Positions 23,565 to 35,742 of a stretch of DNA of 64,000 nucleotides are shown piece after piece. The position numbers and the translations under genes were made by a program. The stretch's first letter is position 1. Every line of letters begins with the position of its first letter. This DNA comes from Stictocephala bisonia (lineage: Eukaryota; Arthropoda; Insecta; Hemiptera; Membracidae), in NCBI GenBank assembly GCA_035578905.1, contig JAQJVL010000002.1, positions 2,703,229-2,767,228 on the forward strand, written 5' to 3'. The notes under the pieces were generated by a model that had not been told where the DNA came from, made no database searches, and was given only the letters and a program-made list of their open reading frames with translations.

Positions 23565-23945
23565 TAAGTTGCCGATCGACAAGATAAGGGCGAATGTGCA
23601 TTTCGAATGATTGTGATGAGTGTAAATGAGCGAATTTAGTCATTGTTACTAAGGCCGACGGTTCCTTAGAAAGTGTATTAATTAATTAAATGAAATGAAA
23701 TGAAAAAAATTTTATTTTGTGAGGCAAAGTTAGGACCATTAGGTCCTCTCTTACACTTAAACTCATAAATAATAAAACCTCATAATAGCCCAATGACAAA
23801 TGAAAAGCCGGTGGTTATCAGGTGATCCCTCTCAAAATGTTGGGGGGATTTTGATGATCCCCCTCGACTCTGATTGGGATCGAACTGAGAACTTTTGGCT
23901 TATTACGAAGCTGGGATTTAACCAAATAAGCTATCGACCAATGGA
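23565..23945 (-). mobile_element. SINE S3, reversed copy, with an S2-like tail inside
   Basis: Minus-strand head: GATAGCTTATTTGGTTAAAT (A box) and TCAGTTCGATCCC (B box, good match). The body has GGGATCACCTGATAACCACC and GTCATTGGGCTATTA. Between that and CACTTTCTAAGGAACC lies GTTTAAGTGTAAGAGAGG with CCTAACTTTGCCTCAC, matching the 3' part of SINE S2. So it is a composite or nested SINE. Confidence 0.75.
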
Positions 23946-24059
23946 TAGTGCGTAAATGGTATAACATCCGGAATTTTCTTTACGGCATGTTGTGGATGTG
24001 CTAAGAAATTTAAAGTTTGTATAATGTATTGATACTGTCTGGTCTAATCTTAGTAATTA

Positions 24060-24060
<1 letters not shown>

Positions 24061-24095
<35 letters not shown>
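24061..24095. repeat. Poly-A tract (35 A)
   Basis: Uninterrupted run, orthologous in position to the A-run at 15040 in copy A. Confidence 0.98.
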
Positions 24096-24096
<1 letters not shown>

Positions 24097-25140
24097 GGGG
24101 GTCTAATCAAAATAAAAAATCCTTACCAGGGGAGATTAATTACTAATTTGCGACGATTAGTTTGATGTCAAGAGTAAACTGGTTACCTATCATATGTGAT
24201 AGAGACGAAGGCATGGTTAGGTGTGAAAAATTACCTATATTCTGAAGTGCTTAAGAGCAGTCTACCCTGTTGGTCTTACAGAGGTATACTTTTGTAATCG
24301 TTTACTATAAAAACGTTCCTAAAAAAAGTTTTATTTCCATTTTTAAATATAACCTTTTTAAACGAGTTTCAGGGCCCGTAAAGAGGAATGCATGAATACA
24401 GAGAAAGAGGATAGTTCTTTCTTGGGAGAAATATAATTTGATATCTTGAGCTAAAAAGTCATTGAGAAGATTTATGTACCTAGTAAGACTACATTTTTAT
24501 AAATTTGTGTATTGCCATAAAACACACTGTGCAAGGGCATACGTAACTGTGAGGTTTTTAGGTACGATTCTTGTCAGAGTGTTTAGTATTTACCAATTTT
24601 CGTAGAAGAAAGTTAATGTTACTCCAAATAAGTTTTATTTTAGTTACCTTTATAATAATTGTAGACAAATAATTTTCACCAGACAAACTTTAGTAAAAAC
24701 AAAATGTTAAATTTAGTTGAAATATTCAGTTAAATACTGTAAAAACACTGATCAATGGCCCTTTGTTGAAGTTATGTTTGGTTAAACAAAATACGAGCGG
24801 TCCACATTTAATTAAATGTATGCTCATGTATTGGCCAATTGACGTTACGTCATTGTGCTGTAATAGGTTTGGTCATCCACCGTGATATAGTTTCAGCGTT
24901 CGCCGATTAATTCAATTATAAATCAACATTTACTCGTCTGAAAACAGAATATAATTCAATATGAGAGGTTTTTATTGTTCTTTGATATTGAACTAACCTA
25001 TCATATATATTACTTGGCAAATATTTTCTGTATGGTTTCTTAGTTAGCATGTTATATGTTGGTAAAAATACAACATAGACGAACGTCACAAAAAGGATTC
25101 ATTATTGTAGTATAAGTACAAAATGTACTTATACATTTTT

Positions 25141-25185
25141 GATCAATTTTGGTAGACAACACTTACCATCCTCAGACCAGTGAGA
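25141..25185 (+). repeat. Terminal repeat of family T1 in copy B
   Basis: GATCAATTTTGGTAGACAAC followed by ACTTACCATCCTCAGACCAG, uninterrupted here, unlike copy A. No inverted partner found nearby. The 104-codon frame that starts here (25149-25463) has no other support. Confidence 0.6.
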
Positions 25186-26289
25186 ATTACAAAGGAATGA
25201 AACCGGTTTTACGCTACTCATCTCACACACCTAAGAACGTCACGGCCAATAGAGTCACGAGGATTGGTTGGAATTGTTGGTATTTATGCGCTTTCCGGAC
25301 GCATTGCCAATCTTGGCTTTTTCATTACCAGTTGGTAGGAACCGGTCTATGTTTGATGATTAAACACTTTTTATTCCGCGGAAGTAACGTTTTATACGAA
25401 AAAAGTTTGAAAGTGTTATTTTTCTATGTATTTCCATTATTTTTTTGCGATTTGTTATCATAATTTTGTTTTTAATTCGATGTAGTTTTTTGTGCTGAAC
25501 ACGAATTTGAAAACCATTTTGGTCTACAACAATTTTTTCTTGAGATATACGGAAAAACTACGTTCACAGCAAATCACCTACAGTGCCCATATGCACAATG
25601 TTAATGGGAGCTATGACTAGCCACCAGAAACAAATTAGTACGTAATCCCACCGGAGTGACGGCCGGCAGGCTGTCACGGAGGCCAGGCACCCGAATTTAT
25701 TGCAAATTATGAGTTTTTGTTAAGTATATAGACGATTAGGATTATGCTTAGGTTATGTTTGGTAAAGTAAGTTAAAGGTGTATTTTTCTAGCATACAAAT
25801 TTAATTTTATTTAAAAACCAATTATATATTCTTGTTTAGCATTAAAAAAAAAACATGTAACATGGAAAACAATTGTTAAAAATTTTAAATTTTTAACAAA
25901 GTTAGTTTTTCACTATCACATAAAAAATTGGTTTTACGATTTTTCGGCAAAAAACGAGTGTTCCACGGCTAAAATCAACCTCTTACAGAATTATGAACTT
26001 ATATTTCACCAATTTCTCAACAAGAAATCGCATTTTCAGAGGCGTCTAGAAAGTGCATAATTATCTTCATTTGTATACCTTTTCTAACAATTTACAGATG
26101 AAATTAAAAAAAATATCTTATTAATTTTATATTACTTGTTTTTTGAAAGTTAACTTACTAAATTCGACCAATTGAACTTGAAGCAAACCTCAATCACAAT
26201 TATCAAAAGTACAAGATTACACTCACTCATTCATTACACATTTATATAATTACTATTAGCCAGTGATATAAGTGCGTTTAGCTGTAAGT

Positions 26290-26490
26290 AATGAGCTCAC
26301 CCAGGTAATTTCTCACTATAATAGCCCCCCCCCCCCTACTGCGGGTATTATCTATCAGACCACAGTCACACGTGGTACAGCCGTTAGTTACCAGATAGCG
26401 CTGATGAACGCTTCTGTTCATCCCGTTTGTGTCCACATTAACATTCATTATGTCTGCGGTAGAGCCTGGCTTGGCTATTGAGTGTGTAAT
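26290..26490 (+). repeat. Highly conserved block of copy B (pair with 19507-19705)
   Basis: Counterpart of the near-identical block in copy A. See the entry at 19507. Confidence 0.75.
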
Positions 26491-27146
26491 GTGTGTATGT
26501 TTACTGTAAGTTCAGTTTTTCTAAACTTGCCTTTTTGAGATTCGAATAGTTTTTACGATCAATTTGGCTAGTTTAAATAAATATAAAGTTTGGCCACGAA
26601 TAATTTTAACAAGTTTTGAAATAATTTAGTACATATACTAGCCTACAGTTGTATGGAGTGGATTTAATTAAGTGGAGTCTGCAGAGGCTGTCGTCCATAT
26701 TGGTTTTAGTCCCATTGAACAATGTTATTTGCGAATCCATAATTTTACGTTATTTACTGCCCAAACGTTGTGTATTAGATATTTTAACGTTATCATATTG
26801 TACATTGGGTTTGCTTTTGATATTTTCAATACATACGTCTAGTTTTTAAAAATTGATGAAAATAAAAACTTTAAACTATTTGTTTTTTATTTTTTTTCCT
26901 ATAAAACTAATTAAGAATTCGCAAAGCAATTCCAAAACACAATTTAATGCTTGATCAAATTAATTTCTTTTGGAATAATTCTGTTTAAAAATAACTCTTA
27001 TATTTGGATACGCATGATCGTATATTCGGTTCGAAAAAAGCATTGCTATTATCCGATTAAAACTAAGATAGCCGCAGCCTATGCAAACTCTTAAGTGATT
27101 TTTAGGGACTGTGGCATAATTTATAACTTTTAGTGGATTAGAAAAA

Positions 27147-27776
27147 TCTTTTCCGTTACTTCACTACCTCTTCTTTTTGTTTACGTTAATTCACTACCAC
27201 TTGATAAATATTATATTTCTTTAAAACCTGTTCCCCAATCATTTTTACGTCAACTGTGGTATTTCTTGTCTGCTAGGTATGCAATATCGCTGGCCTCATC
27301 TTATCGCTTTCCAAGAACTTACACGAGGATAGTGCATTCGGCGGTAAGTCAATCATTGACTTTACCGGTTTGTGATCAACTTTAGTAGCCACCTAACCTA
27401 GATTGCTATAAAAAATAATAAATTGGGTGTGCGTCGGACCACACGGTGGAAGTTATACTTCTTTGGCCATTCTCATACACCCACTCACGCACACAAACAG
27501 ACAGGATATATAAATGAAATATAAGACATTTTTCAATATTATTCAATATATTTATCTTCAATATATTATACGTGACTTCATTATTATATTATACACCTAT
27601 ATTATCATTATCAGTAATTTCTTCGATTAACAATCGATTAATCGATAGTTCCTAAAAATTTGTTCTTACTTTTCAGCGTGACGCGGTTTCTCGACCGACA
27701 TCCCATCCCAAAGTGTCTAACGGGCGCAAAGAAGTATAACTTCAAAAAGTACTTGTAGTGAAGTAACGGAAATGGT
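27147..27776. mobile_element. MITE T2, copy 2, with nested inverted repeats
   Basis: TTTCCGTTACTTCACTACCT on the left and GTAGTGAAGTAACGGAAA on the right are inverted repeats bounding about 620 bp. Inside is a second inverted pair: GGAAGTTATACTTCTTTG at about 27448-27465 and CAAAGAAGTATAACTTC at about 27728-27744. This suggests a second element inserted into the first. The internal segment is absent from copy 1. No open frame. Confidence 0.75.
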
Positions 27777-28124
27777 TCGAAAAGATCAACAATAAACTAT
27801 GTAAGAGACTCAGTAAAGCCTTGAATCAGTAATTTAGCTGAATTATTTCTAATGATGTGTATGAACGTCATAGGAATTATTTCACTTTTTGCCAACCTAA
27901 ACACATCATTGGATGTTGTTATTGTTTTGCTAGTAATATACTGTATTTAGGAACTTTTCAGTATCATTTGAGTTTATTCTGATATTTACTATCTGTGCAT
28001 AAAATAGTCGGTGAAAATGTTACTCACTTTTATTCACCAATATGTTTCTACAGAATTTTCCCTACCCAAAGAAGAACTAATGGTACATATTATTGATAAC
28101 TGAATAACAACATAATTTTTAATA

Positions 28125-28586
28125 TACAGGGTGGAAAAATATGTAAACGCTTTTACAACTTTTGTATGACTTCACTTGTAAAAGTGAAATCTTGTAATGG
28201 TCATGGTTACAAAGAACGTACTTTTTGACGCCATTAGTGACATTTAATCTTTTCAGGGGGACGGCCTACGAGGAGTTGAACGAAAATCTTCAACATAAGC
28301 TCAGGTCGAGTTTGGTATCAAATGAAAGGTCTGTTCAAGTAAAATTAATTGCCATAAACCGGACTTCGAAATATTTATTCAATCTAGAGTAGTGGTCATT
28401 TGAATTTAAAAGTAACTATTTTCAACAATATTATTTCTCCACTATTTGATTGATTTAAGTAAATTATTCTGATAACAAATTATAATTTCTGGAACACAAT
28501 TATAAAAAAAAATTAAATTATTAAATTATCTATGAACAAATGTAACGTTGTTGTGAAAGCACTATTACATTTTGTTCTACCCTGTA
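28125..28586. mobile_element. Short inverted-repeat element with ACAGGGT ends
   Basis: Left end TACAGGGTGGAAAA at 28125 and right end inverted, TACAGGGTAGAACA, at 28586, with TA at both boundaries as expected of a TA target duplication. About 460 bp, no open frame. Insect MITEs with ACAGGGTG termini are common; the superfamily is not certain. Confidence 0.65.
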
Positions 28587-28589
28587 TAC

Positions 28590-29735
28590 ATTTGTACAAT
28601 GTAACTTATCTAACATTAATTATTGTAACGAATAATATTAATAATATTCTTAGCAATGGACAAATGTAAAGAGAGAAATTTATTAGAGGGAAACCAAAAT
28701 AATACATAATTTATCTTAGTAAAGTTTGTTAGTAAAACTGTTACAAAAAGTATTTGAGAAAAATCAACATTTTCTGAACCAGGAAAGCTCTAAAGTTATT
28801 TCACATTCTATACCTAAAATTAAATAACATTTTATTACAACTGAATGTTATGTTACGTTTGATGTTTATTTAAACCCTTAATTGTTGTAATGGTATTTCA
28901 ACCCGGAAGAAATTGTAATGTTAATATATTTTAAATTATTATTTAATAAAAGACGGAAGTCTTTCCTCTATCTTGGTCGAGCGCCTGCAAAATCAAGTAG
29001 ATAATGTGACATACCTTACTACTGTGCATGCCAACAGTCTAACGGCACAGGCGCTAAATTCACTTAAAATAATTTTCTTTTAACTCCTAATACACAATTA
29101 AAACTTACTAACTCTGTTCATTAGATAAAATTCTACTAAGTACTATTTAGACAGAACAAACATTAGCACTATTAACTATTTAGCATTAAAAGCTTGACGA
29201 AATAACAAAATAATTCTTAATAATACATGGATTCTGTTTTATATCTGTGAATATTTTTGATCTGATTTCTGAAAAATAAATGAGTAAAATATCAGTCCGC
29301 AGGTGATAAATAACCTGTTTAAATTAACGATAGAGACGTACTTATGAAATTTGTTTCTTGTATCAGTGATTGTTAGCTTATTTATATGATTTATTTGTAG
29401 ACAAATAAAAAACAGAACTTTTTCTAACCGAAATGCCTACTGCGTATAAAAATAACCGTAAACTGACACGTGATTATGGAATAGATTCCCGATAGAAAAT
29501 TAACAAAAATAACATCATGTGCTTTAAGGAGTCTTGCATACTTTCATATATAAATATTAGTTATTTATTATTATTATAGTGCAACCACATTATCGTTTTA
29601 TATCCATTTCAAAGATGGCATCGTGTATTGTACCACACTTTTTCCCCTGTAGTTGGTAAATTTAAAACGTTTGCTTCTCTGTTCGTTTTTTTTTTTTTTT
29701 TTTGTATTATCATATAACCAAAGTCATCGCTTACA
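28590..29735. other. No gene recognised
   Basis: AT-rich. Contains a T-run at about 29686-29703. No frame of note. Confidence 0.5.
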
Positions 29736-29739
29736 TAAT

Positions 29740-29925
29740 ACCTTCAGATAACTTTACGTGGTTCATATTCTATGTCAATCTGTAAATCTGTTAGAGGCCC
29801 TTTCTGGGCATAAGTCGAACTCAGTTTGTAACTCGACTACACAGGTCCTCTACACTCATCCTACACTCATGTAATCATTCATATTCGGCTTAAAATACCC
29901 TCAAGCTATGTCGGGGTATCATACC
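29740..29925 (+). repeat. SINE S1 fragment
   Basis: ACGTGGTTCATATTCTATGT, GGCATAAGTCGAACTCAG, CTACACTCATCCTACACTCA and TCATTCATATTCGGCTTAAA follow the S1 order seen at 44140-44290. Confidence 0.7.
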
Positions 29926-30614
29926 TGGGGAATTACACGTCATATTTATTATGTATGTAAGTCATAGATGGTATATAGTTTTTTATATAATTTTTGTATT
30001 ACTCAAAAGTAGGTCAAATACTATTTTTTTCATTTATTTTATTTTACAACTTGACAAAGGTACTATATAGCCAATTGAAATAGTTATAGAGTTTTCAAGT
30101 TCACCGTATATTATAAAAAAGTAATAATGATGGCAATAAAAATACCGAAACGGTAGGTTATTGGTTGATATATTGATTTGCTGAGAAATATAATAAATGC
30201 TTTACCCTTTGCAACTAACATGACCTTAACTGAAACTCTTTCAAATAAGCACTATACTCACGTTCTAATTTAGTATAACTATTGGCTGAGATTTAAAGTA
30301 AAAATATGAAAAATATAATATCCAAAGAGCCATAAAAACTAAAAAAATATCTAAGTACAAAATACATATTTTTCAAAGTCTTGGTCTATAATTTAATAAT
30401 TGTTGTACTCAAGATATTGTGAAAAAGGTTTGAATATTCGTTGACGACATCTCTTTTCGACTATCTCAGTTCAACGGACAATCGCTGACTTATCGTTCCA
30501 CAGAGTCCAGTATAGTCAGAGTTTCTGACAATAAGACAAGTCTGAGAGTTACAGAAGATACTTTTAGAGGTAGCTGTCTATTTAATTAGATATCTAGCCA
30601 TACTAATGATTTTA
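29926..30614. other. No gene recognised
   Basis: AT-rich; nothing found. Confidence 0.5.
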
Positions 30615-31135
30615 GTATGCATAAGCCGCTTAGAAAACGTAATTTCCAACGCACTTGCGCAAGTAAAGGCAAATAGTGGTGGAAGTGAGATAGAGAAATA
30701 CTCTTCCCAATCAATTACATTTAAAAGTTGTCATGGCAACCAAAGTGGTAGGTCACGTGCTGACGGTGCAATAGTAAACCGTGCCAATTTTACCTCATAA
30801 GCAGCAGTGACCATTGGTTGGTTTTACTAACACCAACTAATCAAGCTTAAAAGAATAAATCATTATTTAGTATTAAACAGACATTAATAATATCAATAAC
30901 ACAATGAATAATAATGTACAAAAATAGATAGCACTTAAACAAACTTATACAGTCCGTTGCAGTTATTTTTCAACTAAAAACTATTGCGAAAGTAGAACAC
31001 TTGACAGTGGAGGTTAGTCACGCCCAAGGAGTAAAGCTGCTCAGCGGTGGAAATATTCCCTCTGCAGGTGGTACCCCTACATGCGCTAAATATAACACGC
31101 AGGGCGTTTTCTACCTAATTACAACAATTTATAGT
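30615..31135 (+). repeat. Dispersed repeat R1, copy 2
   Basis: Partner of 5225-5765, same orientation. Begins at taagccgcttag and ends near atgcgctaaatataacac. The hairpin of copy 1 is absent. Confidence 0.75.
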
Positions 31136-31739
31136 AACTATATTTCCAGTAGTCTCAACAGACTCGTCAAGATGGCAATGTAGAATCTATGTTTGCAACT
31201 AGCTGTAATAAATATATAATACAGTGATTTCAGGGAGTGCTTTAAGTCTACTTGGAGCTAGGAAAGTAACATTAACGTTTGTACATTATTTTATTTATTA
31301 TAAATTACCTTTTATACAAAGTGCTGAGGTCAATCAAGCACCAAAAGAAGGACTCGATTACAAGCTTATAATTACTAATTAAAATGTATACAAACCTAAT
31401 TCATGAAATTACACTAAGTGCAATCGCGTACAGAACGGTGTGGGAAACTGAAAACACAATGATCTTATCTCAAAACAAATTGCGTGTGAGTTAACGCAAT
31501 ACATAGTTAAGATAACGCGCTAATCTCTGTCCCTGTTTAGTTTTAATTTGAATCACGTAAAATTCTCAATATCGTCCTATAAATGTAATGAAACAATTGA
31601 ATTTAAGCACGCATATTATCTATCAACTCGGCCATTAATTAATTGAATTGTTTTTGAGCCACGATTAAAGAATAAAGTGGTCCATTAAAATTAGCACTAA
31701 CTTTTTTTCAACTTCATACGTCATTTCTCATAGGCCAGC

Positions 31740-31862
31740 AGGCCTGAGCGTGAAATTCATTCAACAAGTGGAATGCCGACCGTTAACTCAGTTGAGAATT
31801 TAAACTTTGGACTACGAACTCCTTAATCCGAAGCCCTAGCCAATAAGCTACACGGCCAGCAA
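31740..31862 (-). repeat. tRNA-like SINE head (S4), degenerate
   Basis: The minus strand reads GGCCGTGTAGCTTATTGGCT (A-box-like) then TTCGGATTAAGGAGTTCGTA and a decayed B-box region. Similar layout to 33565-33635. Confidence 0.45.
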
Positions 31863-32049
31863 ATTCAAACATAAATTCTAAAACTAAATACAAACCAATT
31901 TAAAATAAACAATAAATAAATAAAATGTGTATTTATTTGATAGTGACATGTGAGACAATAATACAATACACGTACGTTAATCAAGTATTGTGATTTCCCC
32001 ACTCATACACTTACAATGGTACTGACCCAACCACCCACCTATACTAGTA

Positions 32050-32405
32050 GTACTGTTGTAGTAAATTACTCATAGCAACCGTTACCTATTGTAACTGTTG
32101 CCCTCATAGCAATGGTTACCACGTTATAACTGTAACCCCTTACAACAATCATTACATGTTATAATTTTCAAGCCTAATAGCAATCATTAACTATAGTAAC
32201 TATTTGCCCTCATAGCAGATTGCCTTATTTTAACTGTAATCCTCTTAGCTTTGTTACGTGTTGTAACTATAAGCCCTCAGTGACAAATGCCTCATCATAA
32301 ATGTGATTCCTCATAGCAATCGTTATCTGTGGTAACTACGCGGCCTCATGACAACGATTGCCTCATTTTAACTGCGATCCCTCATAGCAACCGTTGACTG
32401 TGTGG
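32050..32405 (+). repeat. Degenerate minisatellite, about 37-40 bp period
   Basis: Repeated phrases CCTCATAGCAATCGTTA, GTAACTGTTGCC and TTTTAACTG.GATCC recur about nine times with much divergence. Confidence 0.65.
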
Positions 32406-33560
32406 CATTCAACGCAATACATTGACCCAATGTACAATAGTAACGTGATCACTTAGTAATGGCCACAGCAACCACCTAATGTTGATCTGATAGTTCCCTT
32501 ATCAAAGGGGTGATTTTCAAGGTGAAGCTGTTAATTTTCTTTCATCTCAAGAAACGCGCCTTCAAATTATTTTTATGATTCAAAGTTTGATTATAATTAA
32601 TTTAGAATGTCTTTCCTCGAAATGGGTGGATAAAGAAAGTCAGGTGAAATCGTACAGGACTTTAAAGTCTTAGCTTTATCTTTAATAAAATCCTTTATTT
32701 CTTCTTTTTCAACAATAGCTAATAAAATAATTAATTGTAGTGTGTTATATAAAACATAATGAATGTCTATAAAAAATGCATGATAACATTAAAAAATGGA
32801 AAGCCCCATGAGTAGATTGCTAATCTTCTTCATACCTAAGATCGGATGGTGTAAGTTGGGTGGGTGCAGTGATTCCTCAGCCCCAGGACGACATTATTTG
32901 TCTATCAAGTCCTGACAAAATACGTAGAATTAAAAAGGATGTAAATACGCGTTTTAGTGAAACATAAGATAAGCATTTATCCCCTGAAGAATATAGTTCC
33001 GAGAATTTCTACCACAACATTAATTAACTCTTACTTCACGAAAACAACATTTCGTAAAAGGTGTGTGAAGAAATTTCTTCATGGACGTACAGAACAATGG
33101 AGACTCCTTCTTTTCACGCTCTGTATAAAAATTTAATAATCAAATTAAAGCAAGTGCTAGTGTTAACTTTTTGTCATAAGCTAATCGATGAAAAACAATA
33201 ATATCTTAAATGAAATCAGTAGTCTAGAAAATGAAATATTATTAATTGAATTACTGTAGTTTTATGCCAATAAACCTTTGTCTTTACTAATTGACTCATC
33301 AATCCTGACTTCCATTGTTTTCTATAATTGGTTTGATATGACTGATATAGTAAATCATATTTAGGTCTTTGTAAAATCAACATTAGGGTATATATATTTT
33401 TTTTATTCAAGTATGCGATATTGCAATGTTGTTTGTATTGCAATGTTGCAACTTTTTACTCATTTTCAGTTGTTGTAGCAAGTTTAAAAACTTGGAAAAA
33501 TTTAAATCAAAGCAATATGAAGATATTTTTTTGGATTTTTTCAACAAAAGAAGAACTAAC
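32406..33560. other. No gene recognised
   Basis: Only frames of 65-75 codons with no motifs. Confidence 0.5.
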
Positions 33561-33564
33561 TATC

Positions 33565-33635
33565 AACTTAGTTGGTGATTCGAACCTGAGACACTGTACC
33601 TACGGTCTGAAGTCTTAACTACTGAGCCAAAGTTC
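33565..33635 (-). repeat. tRNA-like SINE head (S4)
   Basis: The minus strand has TGGCTCAGTAGTTAAGACTT (A box), GACCGTAGGT and CAGGTTCGAATC (B box matching GGTTCRANNC). Homologous along its length to 56535-56613. It does not fold as a clean tRNA, so it is a SINE head rather than a tRNA gene. Confidence 0.65.
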
Positions 33636-33639
33636 AGGC

Positions 33640-34305
33640 ATGTTATGTAGTTATTGATAAGAATTGTTAAGGAAGGACTAGACAATTGAAAAAAACAAAT
33701 GAAATTGATACAATTCCATATCATGAGCAATTGAACATTGAGAAAAGTTTTGTGAACTCAAATTGCACATTTAATGCAAATTTTATAAGTAATTACCTAC
33801 TATAATGCTCACCTCAATAAGAATATATATATATATATTTTATATATTTAAATCATTTTTTTACTCATCCAATTAACTTAGACCACCTACACTAACATTT
33901 ATCAAATAGAGAACAATAAATAAGGTATTTGTTCTGTGTATGGATGTAAACAAAACGAATAGGTGAAAATAAAATTATCTATACATTGACATAAAATGCT
34001 TATATGCATCCGTTTATTATTAAAATTAGCGTTTGATTAAAATAGTTATATCAATAACACTAAAATAAAACATTATATTAATTAAAAATAATCTAAACAA
34101 ACTTAAAGCGAGTAAATTTAAAATCGTAACAAATGAAACTCTTGTTATTTAAACCAGAATGAAATTTAATGCTATGATAAAGAAAAATGTAAATTAATTA
34201 AAGAACTAAATAATAACAATATGCTAGGGAAGTTTTAAGCCCAAAGTAAAGTCTACGAAGTAACGACATAGTTTGGTACAAACATGTATATTTGAGGTGT
34301 GGCAA
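33640..34305. other. No gene recognised
   Basis: AT-rich; nothing found. Confidence 0.5.
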
Positions 34306-34553
34306 CACCGTATTGAGAACTATTCCACCACAGAAACCAACACCTTTGTCTCCCAATTGTTAACTCACCACTGTGTGCTCTCATGGTCATCGGTTTACCA
34401 CCATATTGGTCCAGAGAATTCTCACTAAGAACTATTCTACCACAGTAATCAACACTTTGTCTCACCACTGTACACTCACCACTGTTTGCTCTCATGGCTA
34501 TTATTTTAGCACTGTTTTGGCCTTGAGAACCCTCGCTGAGAACTATTCCACCA

Positions 34554-34673
34554 CTAAAACCGGTGGAGCTAAGGGACTTGCCACGCAATTGTTCCGGGTT
34601 CGATTCCCGATAAGACCAGTAACAGTTTTTGCCCTCCCGCTCCCGTAGTTCGGAAGTCCCGTAAAGCCGTTGT
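34554..34673 (+). mobile_element. SINE S2 copy 1 in the 112-bp array (short)
   Basis: CCGGTGGAGCTAAGGGACTT then CCGGGTTCGATTCCCG (B box with a perfect T-arm) and CGCTCCCGTAGTTCGGAAGT. Internally deleted between the A and B boxes, and truncated at the 3' end, where array sequence resumes. Confidence 0.8.
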
Positions 34674-35212
34674 CTCCCAAGTGTACACTCACCACTGTTT
34701 GCTCTCGTGGCTATCAGTTTACCAATGTTTTAGCCATGAAAAATCTCACTGAGAAATATTCCACCACAGAAACCAACACCTTTGTCTCCGCACTGTACAC
34801 CCAACACTATCTGCTGTCATGGCTATCAGATTACCACTTTTTTGCCTTGAGTACCCTCACTGAGAACTATTCTACCGCAGAAACAAACACCTTTGTCTAC
34901 CCACAGTACACTCTCAACTGTTTGCTCTCATGGCTATCAGTTTACCACTTTTTTTGCCTTGAGTACCCTCACTGAGAACTATTCTACCGCAGAAACAACA
35001 CCTTTGTCTACCCACAGTACACTCTCAACTGTTTGCTCTCATGGCTATCAGTTTACCACTTTTTTTGCCTTGAGTACCCTCACTGAGAACTATTCTACGA
35101 CAGAAACAAACACCTTTGTCTACCCAATGTACACTCTCCACTGTTTGCTCTCATGGCTATTAGGTTACCACTGTTCTTGCCTTGAGAACCCTTACTAGGA
35201 AGTATTCTACCA

Positions 35213-35425
35213 CTAAAACCGGTGGAGCTAAAGGGCTAAGGCGATGGCTTGTCATGCAATCGGTTTGGGTTCGATTTCCGAGTAGACGAGAACAGTTTTT
35301 TCCCTGTCGCTCCCGTGGTTCGGAAGTCACGTAAAGGCGTTGGTTCTCAGCTTAAGTGTTAGTGAGGGCTTCTTCCTAACTTCACCTGGTAAAATAAGAC
35401 GAACTTTTACTCTAACTTTTTAACC
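35213..35425 (+). mobile_element. SINE S2 copy 2 in the 112-bp array
   Basis: Head GGTGGAGCTAAAGGGCTAAG, GGCGATGGCTTGTCATGCAA, then GGGTTCGATTTCC. Body CGCTCCCGTGGTTCGGAAGT, CTTAAGTGTTAGTGAGGGCT, ending ACCTGGTAAAATAAGACGAA. The run CTAAGGCGATGG is what type II (Ser/Leu) tRNAs have after the D-loop, so the head is likely tRNA-Ser/Leu derived. Confidence 0.8.
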
Positions 35426-35529
35426 AACACCTTTGTCTACCCCCTGTACACTCACCACTGTTTGCTTTCATGGCTATCAGTTTACCACCGTTTTGGCGTT
35501 GAGAACCCTCACTGAGAACTATTACACCA

Positions 35530-35742
35530 CTCTAACTGGTGGAGTGGTGGAGCTACAGGACTAAGGCGATGGCTTGCCACGCCATCGGCCCGGGTTCGAT
35601 TCTCGATAAGACAAGTAACGGTTTTTGCCCTATCGCTCCCGTGGTTCGGAAATCACGTAAAGGCGTTAGTCCCGAGCTTAAGTGTTAGAGAGGGCTTCCT
35701 AGCCTTAACTTCTCCTGGTAAAATAAAACGAACTTTAACTTT
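35530..35742 (+). mobile_element. SINE S2 copy 3 in the 112-bp array
   Basis: Same structure as copy 2, with the best-preserved head: CTAAGGCGATGGCTTGCCAC, CCATCGGCCCGGGTTCGATT. Preceded by a duplicated ggtggagtggtggagct. Follows the same array phrase as the other copies (actatt.c..ccact). Confidence 0.8.

Larger units (their letters stand above)
20215..26600 (+). repeat. Large duplicated unit, copy B
   Basis: Diverged direct copy of 12200-19900. It lacks the G-rich minisatellite and the 51-bp satellite of copy A, and instead carries a hAT-like element (22181-23174), a MITE relative (23213-23521), a SINE (23565-23945) and a 35-A tract (24061-24095). The SINE at 19945-20205 sits at the junction between the copies. 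No gene recognised in it. Confidence 0.75.

Noticed and set aside
33565..33635. tRNA gene on the minus strand
   Set aside because: A and B boxes are present, but acceptor and anticodon stems fail; homologous to another SINE head at 56535.
34554..35742. tRNA genes (good B boxes in three copies)
   Set aside because: Heads do not close into a full cloverleaf and all share a long conserved non-tRNA body: tRNA-derived SINEs.
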